64,000 nucleotides of DNA from Sandaracinaceae bacterium (GTDB taxonomy: Bacteria; Myxococcota_A; Polyangia; Polyangiales; Sandaracinaceae), in the NCBI GenBank assembly GCA_020633195.1, contig JACKEC010000022.1:62001-126000 (forward strand). The letters run 5' to 3'. Positions 37,201-45,777 of this stretch are shown here, in pieces; position 1 is the stretch's first letter, and the number at the start of each line of letters is the position of its first letter. The notes below the pieces were generated by a model, which saw only the letters and a list, made by a program, of their open reading frames with translations, was not told the DNA's origin and ran no database searches. Position numbers and translations under genes: made by a program.

Positions 37201-38178
37201 GGCGTCGCGCAGCGCCGGTCCGGCCAGCTGACCCAGGCCGCCGCGTCCTTCGATCGGCTCGCCGAGATCGACAACAGCTACCCGGGTCTGTCGCTCGAGC
37301 GCGGCCTCCTCTTCGAGGCGCGGGGCGAGTCGGCTCGCGCCGTGGCGGCGTACGAGTCGGCGCTCGAGGCCGCGCCCGACGACATGGATCTGCTCCTGCG
37401 CCTCGGCGCGGCGCAGGTCGCCGCGGGGCAGATCGACGCGGCCGAAGAGACCCTCGATCGCGTCCGGAACACCCGCCCGAACTCGGCCGAGGCCAACCAC
37501 TTCGTGGGCCGCGTCGCGTTCGCGCGCGGGCACTACGCCGAGGCGCTCGATCACTTCCGGCGCGCCATCCAGCTCGATCCGGCGCGCGGCGAGTTCCACC
37601 TCTACGTCGGCTGGGCCGCGCTCGAGAACGACTCGCTCGCGGACGCGCTGCGCGCCGTCGACGACGCCATCGAGCGGGACCCGAGCCTCGGCGACGCCTA
37701 CTGGATCCGCGGCGTGGTCAAGCTCCGCTCCGGCCGCCCGGCCGACGCGCTCGAGGACCTGCGTCACGCGCTCGAGCTGCGCCCGAGCCGCTACGAGGCG
37801 TACGCCGATCTCGGCGAGGCCTACGACCAGCTCCGCCGCACCGACGCGGCCATCGACGCGTACCAGACGGCCGTCAGCCACATCGACGACAACGGGCTTT
37901 GGTTCTACCGGCTCGGCCGCTTCCAGCTCGACCGGGGCCGCGCCGACGACGCGGCGCACTCGCTCCAGCGCGCCACGCTCCTCGGGGACGCCAGCGACCC
38001 GCTCCCCTCGTGGCTCGCCCAGGCGCACCGCCTGCGCGGCGAGGCCCTGCAGCGCAGCGGCCACGCGCGCGACGCGATCCCGCACTACCGCCGCTACCTC
38101 GAGCTCGCCGCTGACAGCGACATCGACCGCCGCGACGTGCGCCAGCGCCTCATGGACCTCGGCGAAGTCCCGCCGTAG
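34234..38178 (+). CDS. Large zinc-ribbon, repeat-linker, membrane-anchored TPR protein
   Basis: 1314 residues from ATG 34234. Residues 1-37 are an MJ0042-type zinc ribbon (C5, C8, C28, C31: CPSC, CPKC). Residues about 50-480 are a Pro/Ala linker dominated by DLDLPAPRG/K repeats. One membrane helix lies near 505-530 (ALIAGVLLVLLLGGGAALG). The C-terminal about 780 residues are TPR repeats, for example AVAAYESALEAAPDDMDLLLRLG. The domain order suggests a cytoplasmic zinc ribbon and a periplasmic TPR scaffold. Zinc-ribbon/Pro-rich/TPR proteins occur in myxobacterial motility and envelope complexes, but I cannot name this one. Confidence 0.88.
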   Translation: MQVACPSCSAEYPVDERRLPASGLKMRCPKCGARFHVQADGRVEAADAPAAPSVPKPPGIPRPGSIPKPGAPRIPKPPPAGAFGDAEDLDLPAPRGAKPPAPPAPPAFDGLDLPAPRGAKKAPIAPPMDDLDLPAPRGAVKAPPMEDLDLPAPRGAKKAPIAPPMDDLDLPAPRGAKKAPIAPPMDDLDLPAPRGAKKAPIAPPMDDLDLPAPRGAKKAPIAPPMDDLDLPAPRAANPATVSDFDLDLPAPKGPMAPPVPESLDLDLPAPRSALAEEGYTPFDDLDLPAAKSAADLPVLKGFDDLDLPTPKSKSVIQQADEAFGDLDLPMPKGQAQADDGFGDLDLPIPKAHADLPAPKSFGDLELPNPGSDEVDFGELDLPTPRDVTDLPRASEHTDLPAVSGAMDLPAPKGAGGLDDLALPEPRAHAPVPSGHELGGHQGVGAAYGELDLTDGVVPGGDDMEFADLPQGDGDGRDSLPPPRVAVGKTRKAPKADTGPKKSRAALIAGVLLVLLLGGGAALGLTPYGIFGINLLEPFLPGAGDPAQVQAAIRTAEERAASDRWQDIRAARVTLGNARREAGLNKEILARSLLHEGLYRVRFAPNATSRRASAIRARMMEREMAGPEVSLAFAADDLAGGDVVSARRSLGPALNSAATDPYVGLVAGELELATGNLEEAELAFAGATGAGARALWGVARVKLRGEDRAAARAAVDAVLAVSPEHGDALVASATLLREAGQEDEAIAIARRVGGAGEDGLRASPTARAEAWTLVGEVQERRGRQTLALAAYESALTAVDAHVPALLGAGRVLLADRPSDALPRFESVLHAQNAAQVLLPNGRNAQQEAQLGAARAMLALDRVQEAKTNLDALATELDEDGEVLLWLGKAELALDPPLQSAAEDHFRTAIQVAPQMFEAYLALAELFLETERGADTGLVLEQAVSRVPETAEMRYQLGQFELRRNRHAEAIRELRRALALDDSLPPALFALGVAQRRSGQLTQAAASFDRLAEIDNSYPGLSLERGLLFEARGESARAVAAYESALEAAPDDMDLLLRLGAAQVAAGQIDAAEETLDRVRNTRPNSAEANHFVGRVAFARGHYAEALDHFRRAIQLDPARGEFHLYVGWAALENDSLADALRAVDDAIERDPSLGDAYWIRGVVKLRSGRPADALEDLRHALELRPSRYEAYADLGEAYDQLRRTDAAIDAYQTAVSHIDDNGLWFYRLGRFQLDRGRADDAAHSLQRATLLGDASDPLPSWLAQAHRLRGEALQRSGHARDAIPHYRRYLELAADSDIDRRDVRQRLMDLGEVPP
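34571..34935 (+). repeat. Tandem 60-bp coding repeat
   Basis: A 60-bp unit encoding DLDLPAPRGAKKAPIAPPMD repeats in register, with near-identical copies at 34681-34740, 34741-34800, 34801-34860 and 34861-34920. A diverged copy comes before (34571-34620), a shortened one at 34621-34680, and a partial one after 34921. Silent differences are few, so expansion is recent. It lies inside the zinc-ribbon/TPR gene. Confidence 0.9.
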
Positions 38179-38198
38179 CAGGGCGCGAGCGCCCTGCT
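38177..38198. terminator. Hairpin at end of TPR gene
   Basis: AGCAGGGCGC (38177-38186) pairs perfectly with GCGCCCTGCT (38189-38198) with a 2-base gap. The hairpin overlaps the TAG stop and lies between convergent genes. It shares the core GCAGGGCGC with the hairpin at 14267-14295. Confidence 0.6.
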
Positions 38199-38237
38199 TG
38201 CCCGCGGAACTGACGAAACTGAAGAAGATCGTCCCCG

Positions 38238-39578
38238 TCAGCCGACGCCGGAGCGGGTGAGGATCTTCTTGCCCTCGCGCTTGGCGGCGGCGGCGACGCG
38301 CCCGACGTCGAGGGTGGTGAGCTCGCGGTCTTTGACGATCCAGCGGCCGTCCACGAGGGTGTGGCGGACGTCGGCGGCGGTAGCGGAGTAGACCACGCGG
38401 CTCACGGGATCGCCGCCGGGGAGGGCGTGGAGCCGCTCGAGATCGACGACGATCACGTCGGCGCGCTTGCCCGCCTCGAGCGAGCCGATCTCGGTGTCGA
38501 GCCCGAGCGCGCGGGCTCCGTCGATCGTGGCCATCGCGAGCGCGTCGGTCGCCGACAGCGCGGCCGCGTCGAGGCGCTTCGCCTTCGCGAGCAGCGCCGC
38601 CTCGCGGAGCTCCGTGAACCCGTCGAGGCGGTTGTTGCAGGGCGCGCCGTCCGCGCCGAGGCCCACCACAATCCCCGCGTCGCGCATCCCGACGACGTCG
38701 GCGATCCCGCTCGCGAGCTTCAGGTTCGCGCTCGGGCAATGGACGATTCGCGTCCCCGCCGCGGCCACCCGCTTCATCTGGGCCCGCGTGAGCTGCACGC
38801 CGTGCGCGAGGATCACGTGCGGCCCGGCGACGCCGAAGTCGGCGAGCGCGTCGATGTCGTCCTTGCCGAGCTGCGCGCGCACCTCGGCCTTCTCCCCCGG
38901 GTGCTCGGCGACGTGGCTGTGGATCCGGAGCCCGCGCCGCTCGGCCTCGCGCGCGACCTCGCGGAGGAGCCGCTCGGAGCACGACAGGATGAAACGAGGT
39001 CCGAACGCGTAGCCCAGGCGCCCATCGGCGGCGCCGTCCCAGCGCTCCGCGAGGCGCAAGCTCTCTTGCAGGCTCGAACGCCGGGACTCCCGGAGCCCCT
39101 TCGGGACGCCCTCGCCGACGTCCATCATCGACTTGCCGGAGATCCCGCGGATCCCTCCGCGCTCCATCGCCCGGAAGACCGCGTCCTGGTGGTGGACGCT
39201 GCCGAGGTCGAGGATGGTCGTCGTGCCGCCGAGGAGGAGCTCGGCGATCCCGAGCTCGGCGCTCGCCTTCATGCTGCGCGCGTCGTGCGCCGCCTCGAAC
39301 GGCCAGATGCGCTCGCGCAGCCAGCGCAGGAGCGGCAGCTCGTCGGCCATCCCGCGGAACAGCGCCTGGCAGAGGTGCACGTGGGACTGCACGAGCCCCG
39401 GCATGACCACGCAGCCCGCCGCCTCGATGAGGTGCGCGGGCCGGTCGGGCCGGATCCGCGGCGCCACCTTCACGATGCGCTGCCCTTCGACGAGCACGTC
39501 GCCGCGCTCGAGCACCCGGCGCCCCGCGTCCATCGTCACGACCGCGCCGCCGCGGATCAGGATCGAGCGCTCAATCAT
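38238..39578 (-). CDS. Amidohydrolase, nucleoside/5'-deoxyadenosine or SAH deaminase-like
   Basis: 446 residues. Amidohydrolase of the ATZ/TRZ (guanine deaminase/MtaD) group: VMPGLVQSHVHLCQALFRG with the metal-binding HxH, HSHVAEHPGE, ILAHGVQLT, HCPSANLKLASGIA and GLGADGAPCNN with the catalytic Asp. These enzymes deaminate purine ring or methylthioadenosine-type substrates. Its ATG overlaps the cytidine deaminase stop by eight bases, placing it in a salvage operon, so a nucleoside-type substrate is favoured. The exact substrate is inferred. Confidence 0.85.
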   Translation of the reverse strand: MIERSILIRGGAVVTMDAGRRVLERGDVLVEGQRIVKVAPRIRPDRPAHLIEAAGCVVMPGLVQSHVHLCQALFRGMADELPLLRWLRERIWPFEAAHDARSMKASAELGIAELLLGGTTTILDLGSVHHQDAVFRAMERGGIRGISGKSMMDVGEGVPKGLRESRRSSLQESLRLAERWDGAADGRLGYAFGPRFILSCSERLLREVAREAERRGLRIHSHVAEHPGEKAEVRAQLGKDDIDALADFGVAGPHVILAHGVQLTRAQMKRVAAAGTRIVHCPSANLKLASGIADVVGMRDAGIVVGLGADGAPCNNRLDGFTELREAALLAKAKRLDAAALSATDALAMATIDGARALGLDTEIGSLEAGKRADVIVVDLERLHALPGGDPVSRVVYSATAADVRHTLVDGRWIVKDRELTTLDVGRVAAAAKREGKKILTRSGVG

Positions 39579-39978
39579 CGCGAGCCAGGTAGCCGCCGTC
39601 GAAGGCGTGCGGAAGCAGGGAGGCCACGTCGGTCTCGATGCGGTCGTCGCTCGTCGCCGCGATGCAGCGAACCGGGAAATTCGGTCCGAGCTCGCTCAGG
39701 ACCTGACGGCACATCCCGCACGGCGCGGCGGGCGCGGGCCCCTCCGTCGCCACCACGATGGCCTGGAAGCGCTTCGCGCCGGCGGTCACCGCGGTGCCGA
39801 TCGCCACGCGCTCGGCGCACATGCAGAGCCCGTAGCTCGCGTTCTCGACGTTCGCGCCGACGAACACCGTTCCGTCCGCGGCGAGGAGCGCGGCGCCGAC
39901 GTGGTAGCGCGAGTAGGGAGCGTACGCGCGCTCCCGAACCTCGAGCGCGGCTCGCTCCAGCGCGGGCCAGTCGATCAA
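39571..39978 (-). CDS. cdd: Cytidine deaminase
   Basis: 135 residues, dimer or tetramer-type small cytidine deaminase. Zinc site CAE (Cys54, Glu56) and PCGMC (Cys87, Cys90), plus NVENASYG. It converts cytidine and deoxycytidine to uridines. The start is a TTG whose bases overlap the TGA of the upstream phosphorylase, with a GGAG five bases before. Confidence 0.95.
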   Translation of the reverse strand: MIDWPALERAALEVRERAYAPYSRYHVGAALLAADGTVFVGANVENASYGLCMCAERVAIGTAVTAGAKRFQAIVVATEGPAPAAPCGMCRQVLSELGPNFPVRCIAATSDDRIETDVASLLPHAFDGGYLARDD

Positions 39979-40814
39979 GGTGACTCCTGGCGCTCGAGGA
40001 CGCCGGTGAGCAGCCCGACGAAGCGCTCGCGGACGCGCGTGGCGGTCTCGGTGACCTCGTCGTGGCTGAGCGCGTGCGGCGAGATCCCCGCGGCGAGGTT
40101 GGTGATGCAGGAGACGCCGAGGACCCGCATCCCGACGTGCCGGGCCGCGATCACCTCGAGCACCGTGCTCATCCCGACCGCGTGCGCGCCCATCGTCTTG
40201 AGCATCCGGATCTCGGCGGGCGTCTCGTACGAGGGCCCGAGCAGCCCCGCGTAGACCCCGGCGCGCAGCTCGAAGCCCTGGTCACGCGCGACCGCGTCCG
40301 CGAGCTCGCCGAGGCCCGGATCGTAGGCCGCGCTCATGTCGGGGAAGCGGACCCCGAGGGCGTCCTCGTTCGGCCCCTCCAAGCAGCTCCGACCGGTGAG
40401 GTTGAGGTGGTCGGTGATCCGCATCAGGTCGCCCGCGACCATGCCGTCGCCGCAGCCGCCTGCGGCGTTGGTGATCAGCAACGTCTTGGCGCCGAGCTGG
40501 TGCATCAGGCGGACCCCGAACACCACGTCGCTGGCGGGGTGCCCCTCGTAGAGGTGGACGCGGCCCTGCATCGCCACGACCTGGGCTTCGCCCACGCGGC
40601 CGAACACGAGGTTGCCCGCGTGCCCCACGATCTGGGAGACCGGCATGTGGCGGATCTCGCCGTAGGGGACGACGACGCGGTCCTCGAGGGTGTCGGCGTA
40701 GCCACCGAGGCCGGACCCGAGCACCAGCGCCACGTCGGGACGCCGGTCGGTGTGCGTCCGGACGTCTTCGGCGGCTGCCTCGATCCGAGGAGCCTGCAGG
40801 GGAAAATCGACCAT
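39975..40814 (-). CDS. Purine nucleoside phosphorylase (PNP, trimeric type)
   Basis: 279 residues from ATG 40814. Trimeric PNP signatures: LVLGSGLGGYAD (about 30-41), GHAGNLVFG, MQGRVHLYEGH, ITNAAGG, GPSYETPAEIRML and GMSTVLEVIAA, then SCITNLAAG. It cleaves purine nucleosides with phosphate. First gene of the salvage operon with cdd and the amidohydrolase, with overlapping stops and starts throughout. Confidence 0.95.
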   Translation of the reverse strand: MVDFPLQAPRIEAAAEDVRTHTDRRPDVALVLGSGLGGYADTLEDRVVVPYGEIRHMPVSQIVGHAGNLVFGRVGEAQVVAMQGRVHLYEGHPASDVVFGVRLMHQLGAKTLLITNAAGGCGDGMVAGDLMRITDHLNLTGRSCLEGPNEDALGVRFPDMSAAYDPGLGELADAVARDQGFELRAGVYAGLLGPSYETPAEIRMLKTMGAHAVGMSTVLEVIAARHVGMRVLGVSCITNLAAGISPHALSHDEVTETATRVRERFVGLLTGVLERQESP

Positions 40815-40926
40815 GGCCGTATGTTCCGCGATGGACGCCGTCCCCGTCCAGAAGGATGGGAACCAGGGCGGGGGTGGGGTGTCGGATGAGCAGCGGACGA
40901 TGGTTGGTGGTACCCTTCCGAGCGAG

Positions 40927-42063
40927 ATGGAGCCGGTGGAAAGAGCTTTCCGGCTCCTCCCTTCCGAGCGAGTGCTCTGGGAGGGCGGGCCACGGCGAGG
41001 GGCGCCCCGAGGGCGTGGCTGGCGCCTCGTGCCCGCGCTGCTCGTCACGCTCGCGGCCATCTGCGCGCTGTTCGCCGTCCTGCTCGAGCTGACGGAGCTC
41101 CCGGGCGCGAGCCAGGTCGGGTTCGTGTGCGCCTACCTCGTGCTCTCGGCGGTCGCCATCGCGGTCGCGCCCGGCATCCTCTACGGCGCCTCGCGCTACG
41201 TGGTGACGGACCGCCGCGTCATGTGGAAGCGCGGGAAGATGCGCCGCTCGATCGAGACCTACGGCATCACCTTCTCGCGCATCCGGTGGAACCGCGCGAT
41301 CCCGACGGTCGGTGACATCGAGCTCGTGCGCGCGGTGCCGTTCGGCCCGCTCGCGCGCCAGCAGCGCGTGGTGCTCCACAACGTCGAGGCCCCCGACGCG
41401 GTCCTCTCGATCATCCGCGGCGTCGAGCCGAGCGAGCACGCCGGCGACCACACGACCCCGCTGACGGATCGGCTGGATCCCGACGAAGAGGTCCTCTGGG
41501 GCGCCGCCCCGGACGGCGTCGGCATCGACTGGCGCGACGTCCTCACGACGCTGTTCGGCCTCGGGGTGCTCTTCGTGGGGCTCCCCGCGGCGGTGCGGAC
41601 CGCGGCGATCCTCGCCAACCTCGAGGAGCACGGGCTGCCGATCCACTCGTACACGTGGGTCCTGCTGTTCGTCGCGATGGCGCTCACCGCGACCCTGATC
41701 CTGTCGATCGGGGTGGTCCTCACGTGGCACGGGATCCTCCGCGCCCGGGCGATGGGTCGCGACACCGAGTACGTCCTGACGGATCGGCGGATCCTCATCC
41801 GGCGGGGCCGGACGGAGCTGTCGATCGCGCGGCAGCGGGTCGTCGACGTGGCCGAGACGCGCGACTGGCGCGGCCTGACGCGGCTCTACCTGGTCCTCGA
41901 CGGCCCCGAGGCGCGCGCGCTCGCGGACTCGGGCGCGCTGTCGGTGATCGCGCCGTCGCGGGACGCGATGATGCCGGTGCTCTACGACCTCGAGGACGTG
42001 GCCGACGTCCGCTCCCTGCTGGCGACGCGGACCTCGCGCCCCTCGCTGCCCCACGCGGCGTGA
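40927..42063 (+). CDS. Membrane protein with two bacterial PH-like domains
   Basis: 378 residues from ATG 40927 (GTG 40879 or ATG 40900 are alternatives). Two similar halves, each with two membrane helices followed by a bPH2-like beta domain: first TDRRVMWKRG, second TDRRILIRRGR. Helices lie at about 36-57, 64-86, 203-226 and 244-268. Bacterial PH domains of this class are envelope-associated and of poorly known function. It is divergent from the nucleoside-salvage operon. Confidence 0.78.
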   Translation: MEPVERAFRLLPSERVLWEGGPRRGAPRGRGWRLVPALLVTLAAICALFAVLLELTELPGASQVGFVCAYLVLSAVAIAVAPGILYGASRYVVTDRRVMWKRGKMRRSIETYGITFSRIRWNRAIPTVGDIELVRAVPFGPLARQQRVVLHNVEAPDAVLSIIRGVEPSEHAGDHTTPLTDRLDPDEEVLWGAAPDGVGIDWRDVLTTLFGLGVLFVGLPAAVRTAAILANLEEHGLPIHSYTWVLLFVAMALTATLILSIGVVLTWHGILRARAMGRDTEYVLTDRRILIRRGRTELSIARQRVVDVAETRDWRGLTRLYLVLDGPEARALADSGALSVIAPSRDAMMPVLYDLEDVADVRSLLATRTSRPSLPHAA

Positions 42064-42126
42064 GGAAGACCCCGGCGACATCGTGCGTAGGTGTGGTGTG
42101 ATCTCGACCCACCCGGGGGCTCGTCC

Positions 42127-42777
42127 ATGAAGAAGGCGCTTCTCTACCTCCTCGTCGGCGCGGTGATGCTCGTCGGCCTCTCGTCGTGTCGGTCGCGCGT
42201 GCGGGTTCGCTCGCCCAGCACCGTCGTCATGACGGGGCCGCAGCCGCAGCCGCCGCCTCCGACGTCGGGTGGCGCGGGCGTGCGCGTCTCCGTCGGCGGG
42301 GTCGGGATCACGGCCCTCGCCCAGTCGTGCAACCCCAACGCGGCCGAGGCCTGCAACGGGCTCGACGACAACTGCAACGGGGTCATCGACGAGGGCTGCG
42401 GCTTCAGCGGCGGCAACATCCAGGTCACCTTGGCCTGGACGACGGGGGCGGATCTCGACCTCTACGTCACCGACCCGACGGGCTACACGATCAGCTATTC
42501 GCGGCGGCAGTCCCCCTCGGGCGGCGTCCTCGACCAGGACGCGCGGGGCGCGTGCGTGCCCTCGCAGGGCGCGACGATCGAGAACGTCTACTGGGACTCG
42601 CCGAACCCGCCGCGCGGGAGCTATCGGGTCGAGGTCCACAACTACAGCGGCTGCCAGGTCTCCAACCTGACGCAGGGCACCCTGTCGATCGCCGTCGGCG
42701 GACAGGTCATCGGCGCCTACAACGTCGCGCTGCGGCCCGGGGAGCGTCAGCCGGTGGCCGAGTTCTACATGCCGTAG
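42127..42777 (+). CDS. Lipoprotein with MopE-like metal-binding motif and YfaP-like domain
   Basis: 216 residues. Lipoprotein signal with lipobox LSSC (Cys about 22). A Pro-rich stretch follows, then ACNGLDDNCNGVIDEGC, the MopE/putative metal-binding motif frequent in myxobacterial surface proteins. The rest (VTLAWTTGADLDLYVTDPTG, QSPSGGVLDQDA, ENVYWD, GSYRVEVHNYSG) matches the DUF2135/YfaP beta domain. Probably surface-exposed. Function unknown. Confidence 0.85.
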   Translation: MKKALLYLLVGAVMLVGLSSCRSRVRVRSPSTVVMTGPQPQPPPPTSGGAGVRVSVGGVGITALAQSCNPNAAEACNGLDDNCNGVIDEGCGFSGGNIQVTLAWTTGADLDLYVTDPTGYTISYSRRQSPSGGVLDQDARGACVPSQGATIENVYWDSPNPPRGSYRVEVHNYSGCQVSNLTQGTLSIAVGGQVIGAYNVALRPGERQPVAEFYMP

Positions 42778-42854
42778 CGGCCTGTTCGCGACGCGTTGAA
42801 ACGGCGCGGAGTGCGTGCGAAGGTCGTCTCCCCCAATACCCGTTAGATTTGGTC

Positions 42855-45773
42855 ATGCGAGTCTGCCCGTTCTGTCGCCTCGTACTCGGCGACGAGGAAT
42901 CAACCTGCCCCCGCGATGGGCACGACGGCGAGTCTTCGCCGGACGTGGAGCTGCCGGCCGATCTCCAGGGCCGCTTCTCCGTGGTGCAGCCTTACGCGCG
43001 TGGGGAGTCGGGGGATCTCATCCTCGCCGACGATCGCGAGACCGGGCGCCGCGGGATCCTCAAGATCCTGCGCCTCTCCGAGAAGGTCACGCCCGCGGAG
43101 CGCGCGCGCCTCAAGCGGGAGCTGTCCAAGCAGGCCACCCTGGACCCGACCGTCCTCGCGGTGCCGCTCGTGACGGGCAACGTCGGCGACTCCCCGTGGC
43201 TGTTCCGGGAGTGGCACGAGGGCGTGTCGCTGGCCGTGCGCATCGCGCGCGACGGCGCCATCCCCGTGACCGAGGCGCTCGTCATCGCGTCGCAGATCGC
43301 CGGCGCGCTCGACGAGCTGCACCGGGCGGGGCTCCTCCATCGTGACCTCAAGGCGGGTCACGTGGTCCTCAACCCCCAGCCGTCGGGGCTGCCGTACGTG
43401 GCGCTCATCGACGCGGGGATCGCGAGCCGGGTCGACGTCGGCACCCTCTTCGACGTCGTCGGGACCCCCGAGTACCTCTCGCCCGAGCAAGCCAAGGGCA
43501 AGCTCGTCAGCTTCCGCAGCGACCTCTACGCGTTCGGCTGCCTGCTCTACCAGATGATCACCGGGGCCCCGCCCTTCACGGGCGAGCCGGCCGACCTGCT
43601 CGAGGCGCACGCCAAGCAGGATCCGCCCACGCCCTCGGTCTCGCTCCCCACCGACATCGCGTCGCTGCTCACCAAGCTCCTCGCCAAGGAGCCGCGCGAC
43701 CGGCCGTTCTCGGCCCAGCAGGTGCGCCGCGCGCTCGAGCCGTTCCTGCCCGAGGGGGCCAAGGAAGGCGCCAAGCGCGAGGCGACCCAGACCTTCGAGA
43801 AGATGACCGAACAACGACAGGTCCCCGTGGCCGGCAGCGGCACGCTTCGTCCTCCCGAGAAGCGCGCGCCGCAGCGCACGATGATGGGCATCGCGCCCCC
43901 CCAGCCGGGCGCGAAGAGCGTCCCGCCGCCGCCGCCGCCGCAGGCCGGGGCTCCCAAGGCGAGCGTCCCGCCGCCCCCTCCGGGGAAGAAGCCGAGCGCG
44001 GACGGGACCGAAGAGCTCGACCTGCTCGATCTCGACAAGGCCGACGAGGTCCTCGCCGCCGCCGCGGGGTTCACCCCGGGCGTCTCGGAGAAGAAGCCGC
44101 GCGCGGACCAGACCGAGGAGCTGTCGGCGCTCGACCTCGACACCGCCGAGGAGGTCGTGAAGCGGGCCCCGCGCGTGAACAAGACGCTCTTCGGGATGCC
44201 GGCCGCGCCGCCGGCCGGCAGCGCGCCGCCGCCCCCGCCGCCGCCGACGTCGACGTCGCCGGGTGGGCTCGAGGCGCCCGTCGCCACGCTCCCCGCCTCG
44301 GTCCCCGAGGCCCCGACGCTGCCGCAAGCGCCGAGCCCGCAGGCGCCCGCGTCGATCCCGCAGCCCCCGAGCCCTTCGGCGCCGGCCGCGATCCCGCAGG
44401 CGCCGAGCGCCGCTTCTCCCGCCGCGATCCCGCCCGGGCCGAGCGCCGCTTCGCCGGCCGCGATCCCGCCGGGGCCCAGCGCGTCCGCGCCCGCCGCGAT
44501 CCCGCCGGCTCCGAGCAAGGCGGCGCCTGCCGCGGTGCCGAGCGCGCCCCCGCCGCCGCCCCCTCCGCCTCCGCCGCCGCCCCCGCCGCCTTCGAGCACG
44601 CCCTCCTTCGAGGTCCCGTCGTTCGAGGCTCCCGCGGCGTCCCCGTACGCCGCCACGATGGCGATGGAGGCCTCCGAGCCCGTCACCGCGTCGTCGCCGT
44701 CCGAGGATCTCCCCGCGCCGGCCGCCGCGCCCCCGTGGGAAGCTGCTGCCCCCGCGGACGGCCTCGACTACGACGACCTCGCCGAGACGACGGCGTTCGA
44801 CCCGGAGACGGGCGTCTCGAGCAACGACTCGTACGGCGTCCCGACGGACTCCCCGGCGGTCGGAGCCCACGAGGCGTTCCCCGCGGCGAGCGCGAGCACC
44901 GCGACGCCGGCCCCCGCGGCGCAGGCCTATCGCGAGCCCGTCGCGCAGCCCGTCAAGGTCCCCGGGATGCGCAAGGCGCCGATCATCATCCTGGGCGTGC
45001 TCGTCGCGTTCTGCGGCATCGGTACGCTCGGCGCGGGCGCCGCGATCTACTTCGGCATGAGCGCCGTCGAGGAGGTCGCGACGAACTCCCCGCCGCTGCC
45101 GGACCTCGTCCAGGTGCCGACGCCGGTCGCGCAGCCCGTCGTGCAGCCGCAGCCCGTCGTTCAGCCCCTCGTTCAGCCCGCAGTGCAGCCCGTCGTGCAG
45201 CCGGTGGCGATCCCCGAGCCCCAGCCCGTGGTCGAGCCGGAGCCCGTGGTCGAGCCGGAGCCCGTGGTCGAGCCGGAGCCCGCGCCCGCGCCGGAGCCCG
45301 TCGCGGCGCGCGAGCCGCCGCGTGAGGATCGCGAGCACTCGGGTCGCTCGTCGTCTCGAGAGACCCCGCCGTCGGAGCCCACGGCTCGCACGCAGCCGAC
45401 CGAGGCGCCCGCCAACCGGATGCAGCGCTTCCAGCAGCTCCGCGAGCAGGCGCGGGATCACTTCCGAGCCGGCCGGTTCGCGCAGGCGGGCGACGCCTAC
45501 GAGGAGGCCACGCGCCTCAACCCGCGCCACGCGGGCAGCTTCGCGGGTCTCGGCGCCGCGCGCCTCGCGCAGGGGCGGCACCGCGACGCGATCCGCGCCT
45601 ACCAGGCCGCGATCCGACTGCAGCCCCGGACGGCCGGCTTCCACGCCGCCCTCGGGCACGCCTACCAGGCGGCCAACGATCGCAACCGCGCGCGCCAGGC
45701 CTTCCAGCACGCGCTGCAGATCGACCCGAACAACCAGGCCGCCCGCGCGGGTCTCGCCGCCGTCGGCGGCTGA
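42855..45773 (+). CDS. Probable pseudokinase with zinc-finger, membrane helix and TPR domain
   Basis: 972 residues from ATG 42855. Residues 1-20 carry a CPFC...CPRDG zinc-finger-like motif. Kinase-like domain about 40-300: the glycine loop lacks GxGxxG, Lys70 is present (GILKIL), the catalytic loop reads HRDLKAGH (162-169) so Asn is replaced by His, and DFG is DAG (186-188). A Pro/Ala low-complexity region spans about 320-700 with poly-Pro runs. One membrane helix at about 708-735. Then Pro/Val/Gln and EPEPVV repeats, and TPR units from about 856 to the end. It likely signals by binding rather than catalysis. Confidence 0.87.
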   Translation: MRVCPFCRLVLGDEESTCPRDGHDGESSPDVELPADLQGRFSVVQPYARGESGDLILADDRETGRRGILKILRLSEKVTPAERARLKRELSKQATLDPTVLAVPLVTGNVGDSPWLFREWHEGVSLAVRIARDGAIPVTEALVIASQIAGALDELHRAGLLHRDLKAGHVVLNPQPSGLPYVALIDAGIASRVDVGTLFDVVGTPEYLSPEQAKGKLVSFRSDLYAFGCLLYQMITGAPPFTGEPADLLEAHAKQDPPTPSVSLPTDIASLLTKLLAKEPRDRPFSAQQVRRALEPFLPEGAKEGAKREATQTFEKMTEQRQVPVAGSGTLRPPEKRAPQRTMMGIAPPQPGAKSVPPPPPPQAGAPKASVPPPPPGKKPSADGTEELDLLDLDKADEVLAAAAGFTPGVSEKKPRADQTEELSALDLDTAEEVVKRAPRVNKTLFGMPAAPPAGSAPPPPPPPTSTSPGGLEAPVATLPASVPEAPTLPQAPSPQAPASIPQPPSPSAPAAIPQAPSAASPAAIPPGPSAASPAAIPPGPSASAPAAIPPAPSKAAPAAVPSAPPPPPPPPPPPPPPPSSTPSFEVPSFEAPAASPYAATMAMEASEPVTASSPSEDLPAPAAAPPWEAAAPADGLDYDDLAETTAFDPETGVSSNDSYGVPTDSPAVGAHEAFPAASASTATPAPAAQAYREPVAQPVKVPGMRKAPIIILGVLVAFCGIGTLGAGAAIYFGMSAVEEVATNSPPLPDLVQVPTPVAQPVVQPQPVVQPLVQPAVQPVVQPVAIPEPQPVVEPEPVVEPEPVVEPEPAPAPEPVAAREPPREDREHSGRSSSRETPPSEPTARTQPTEAPANRMQRFQQLREQARDHFRAGRFAQAGDAYEEATRLNPRHAGSFAGLGAARLAQGRHRDAIRAYQAAIRLQPRTAGFHAALGHAYQAANDRNRARQAFQHALQIDPNNQAARAGLAAVGG

Positions 45774-45777
45774 GGCG

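Noticed and set aside
34111..38982. A 1600-codon reverse frame opposite the TPR gene
   Set aside because: GC-rich codon structure keeps the opposite strand open. Its composition is Arg/Asp-rich and repetitive, with no domains, while the plus strand carries a zinc ribbon and TPR.
39975..42639. Long reverse frame opposite the PH-domain protein
   Set aside because: The frame is a shadow; the plus strand shows two membrane-PH units and good codon structure.
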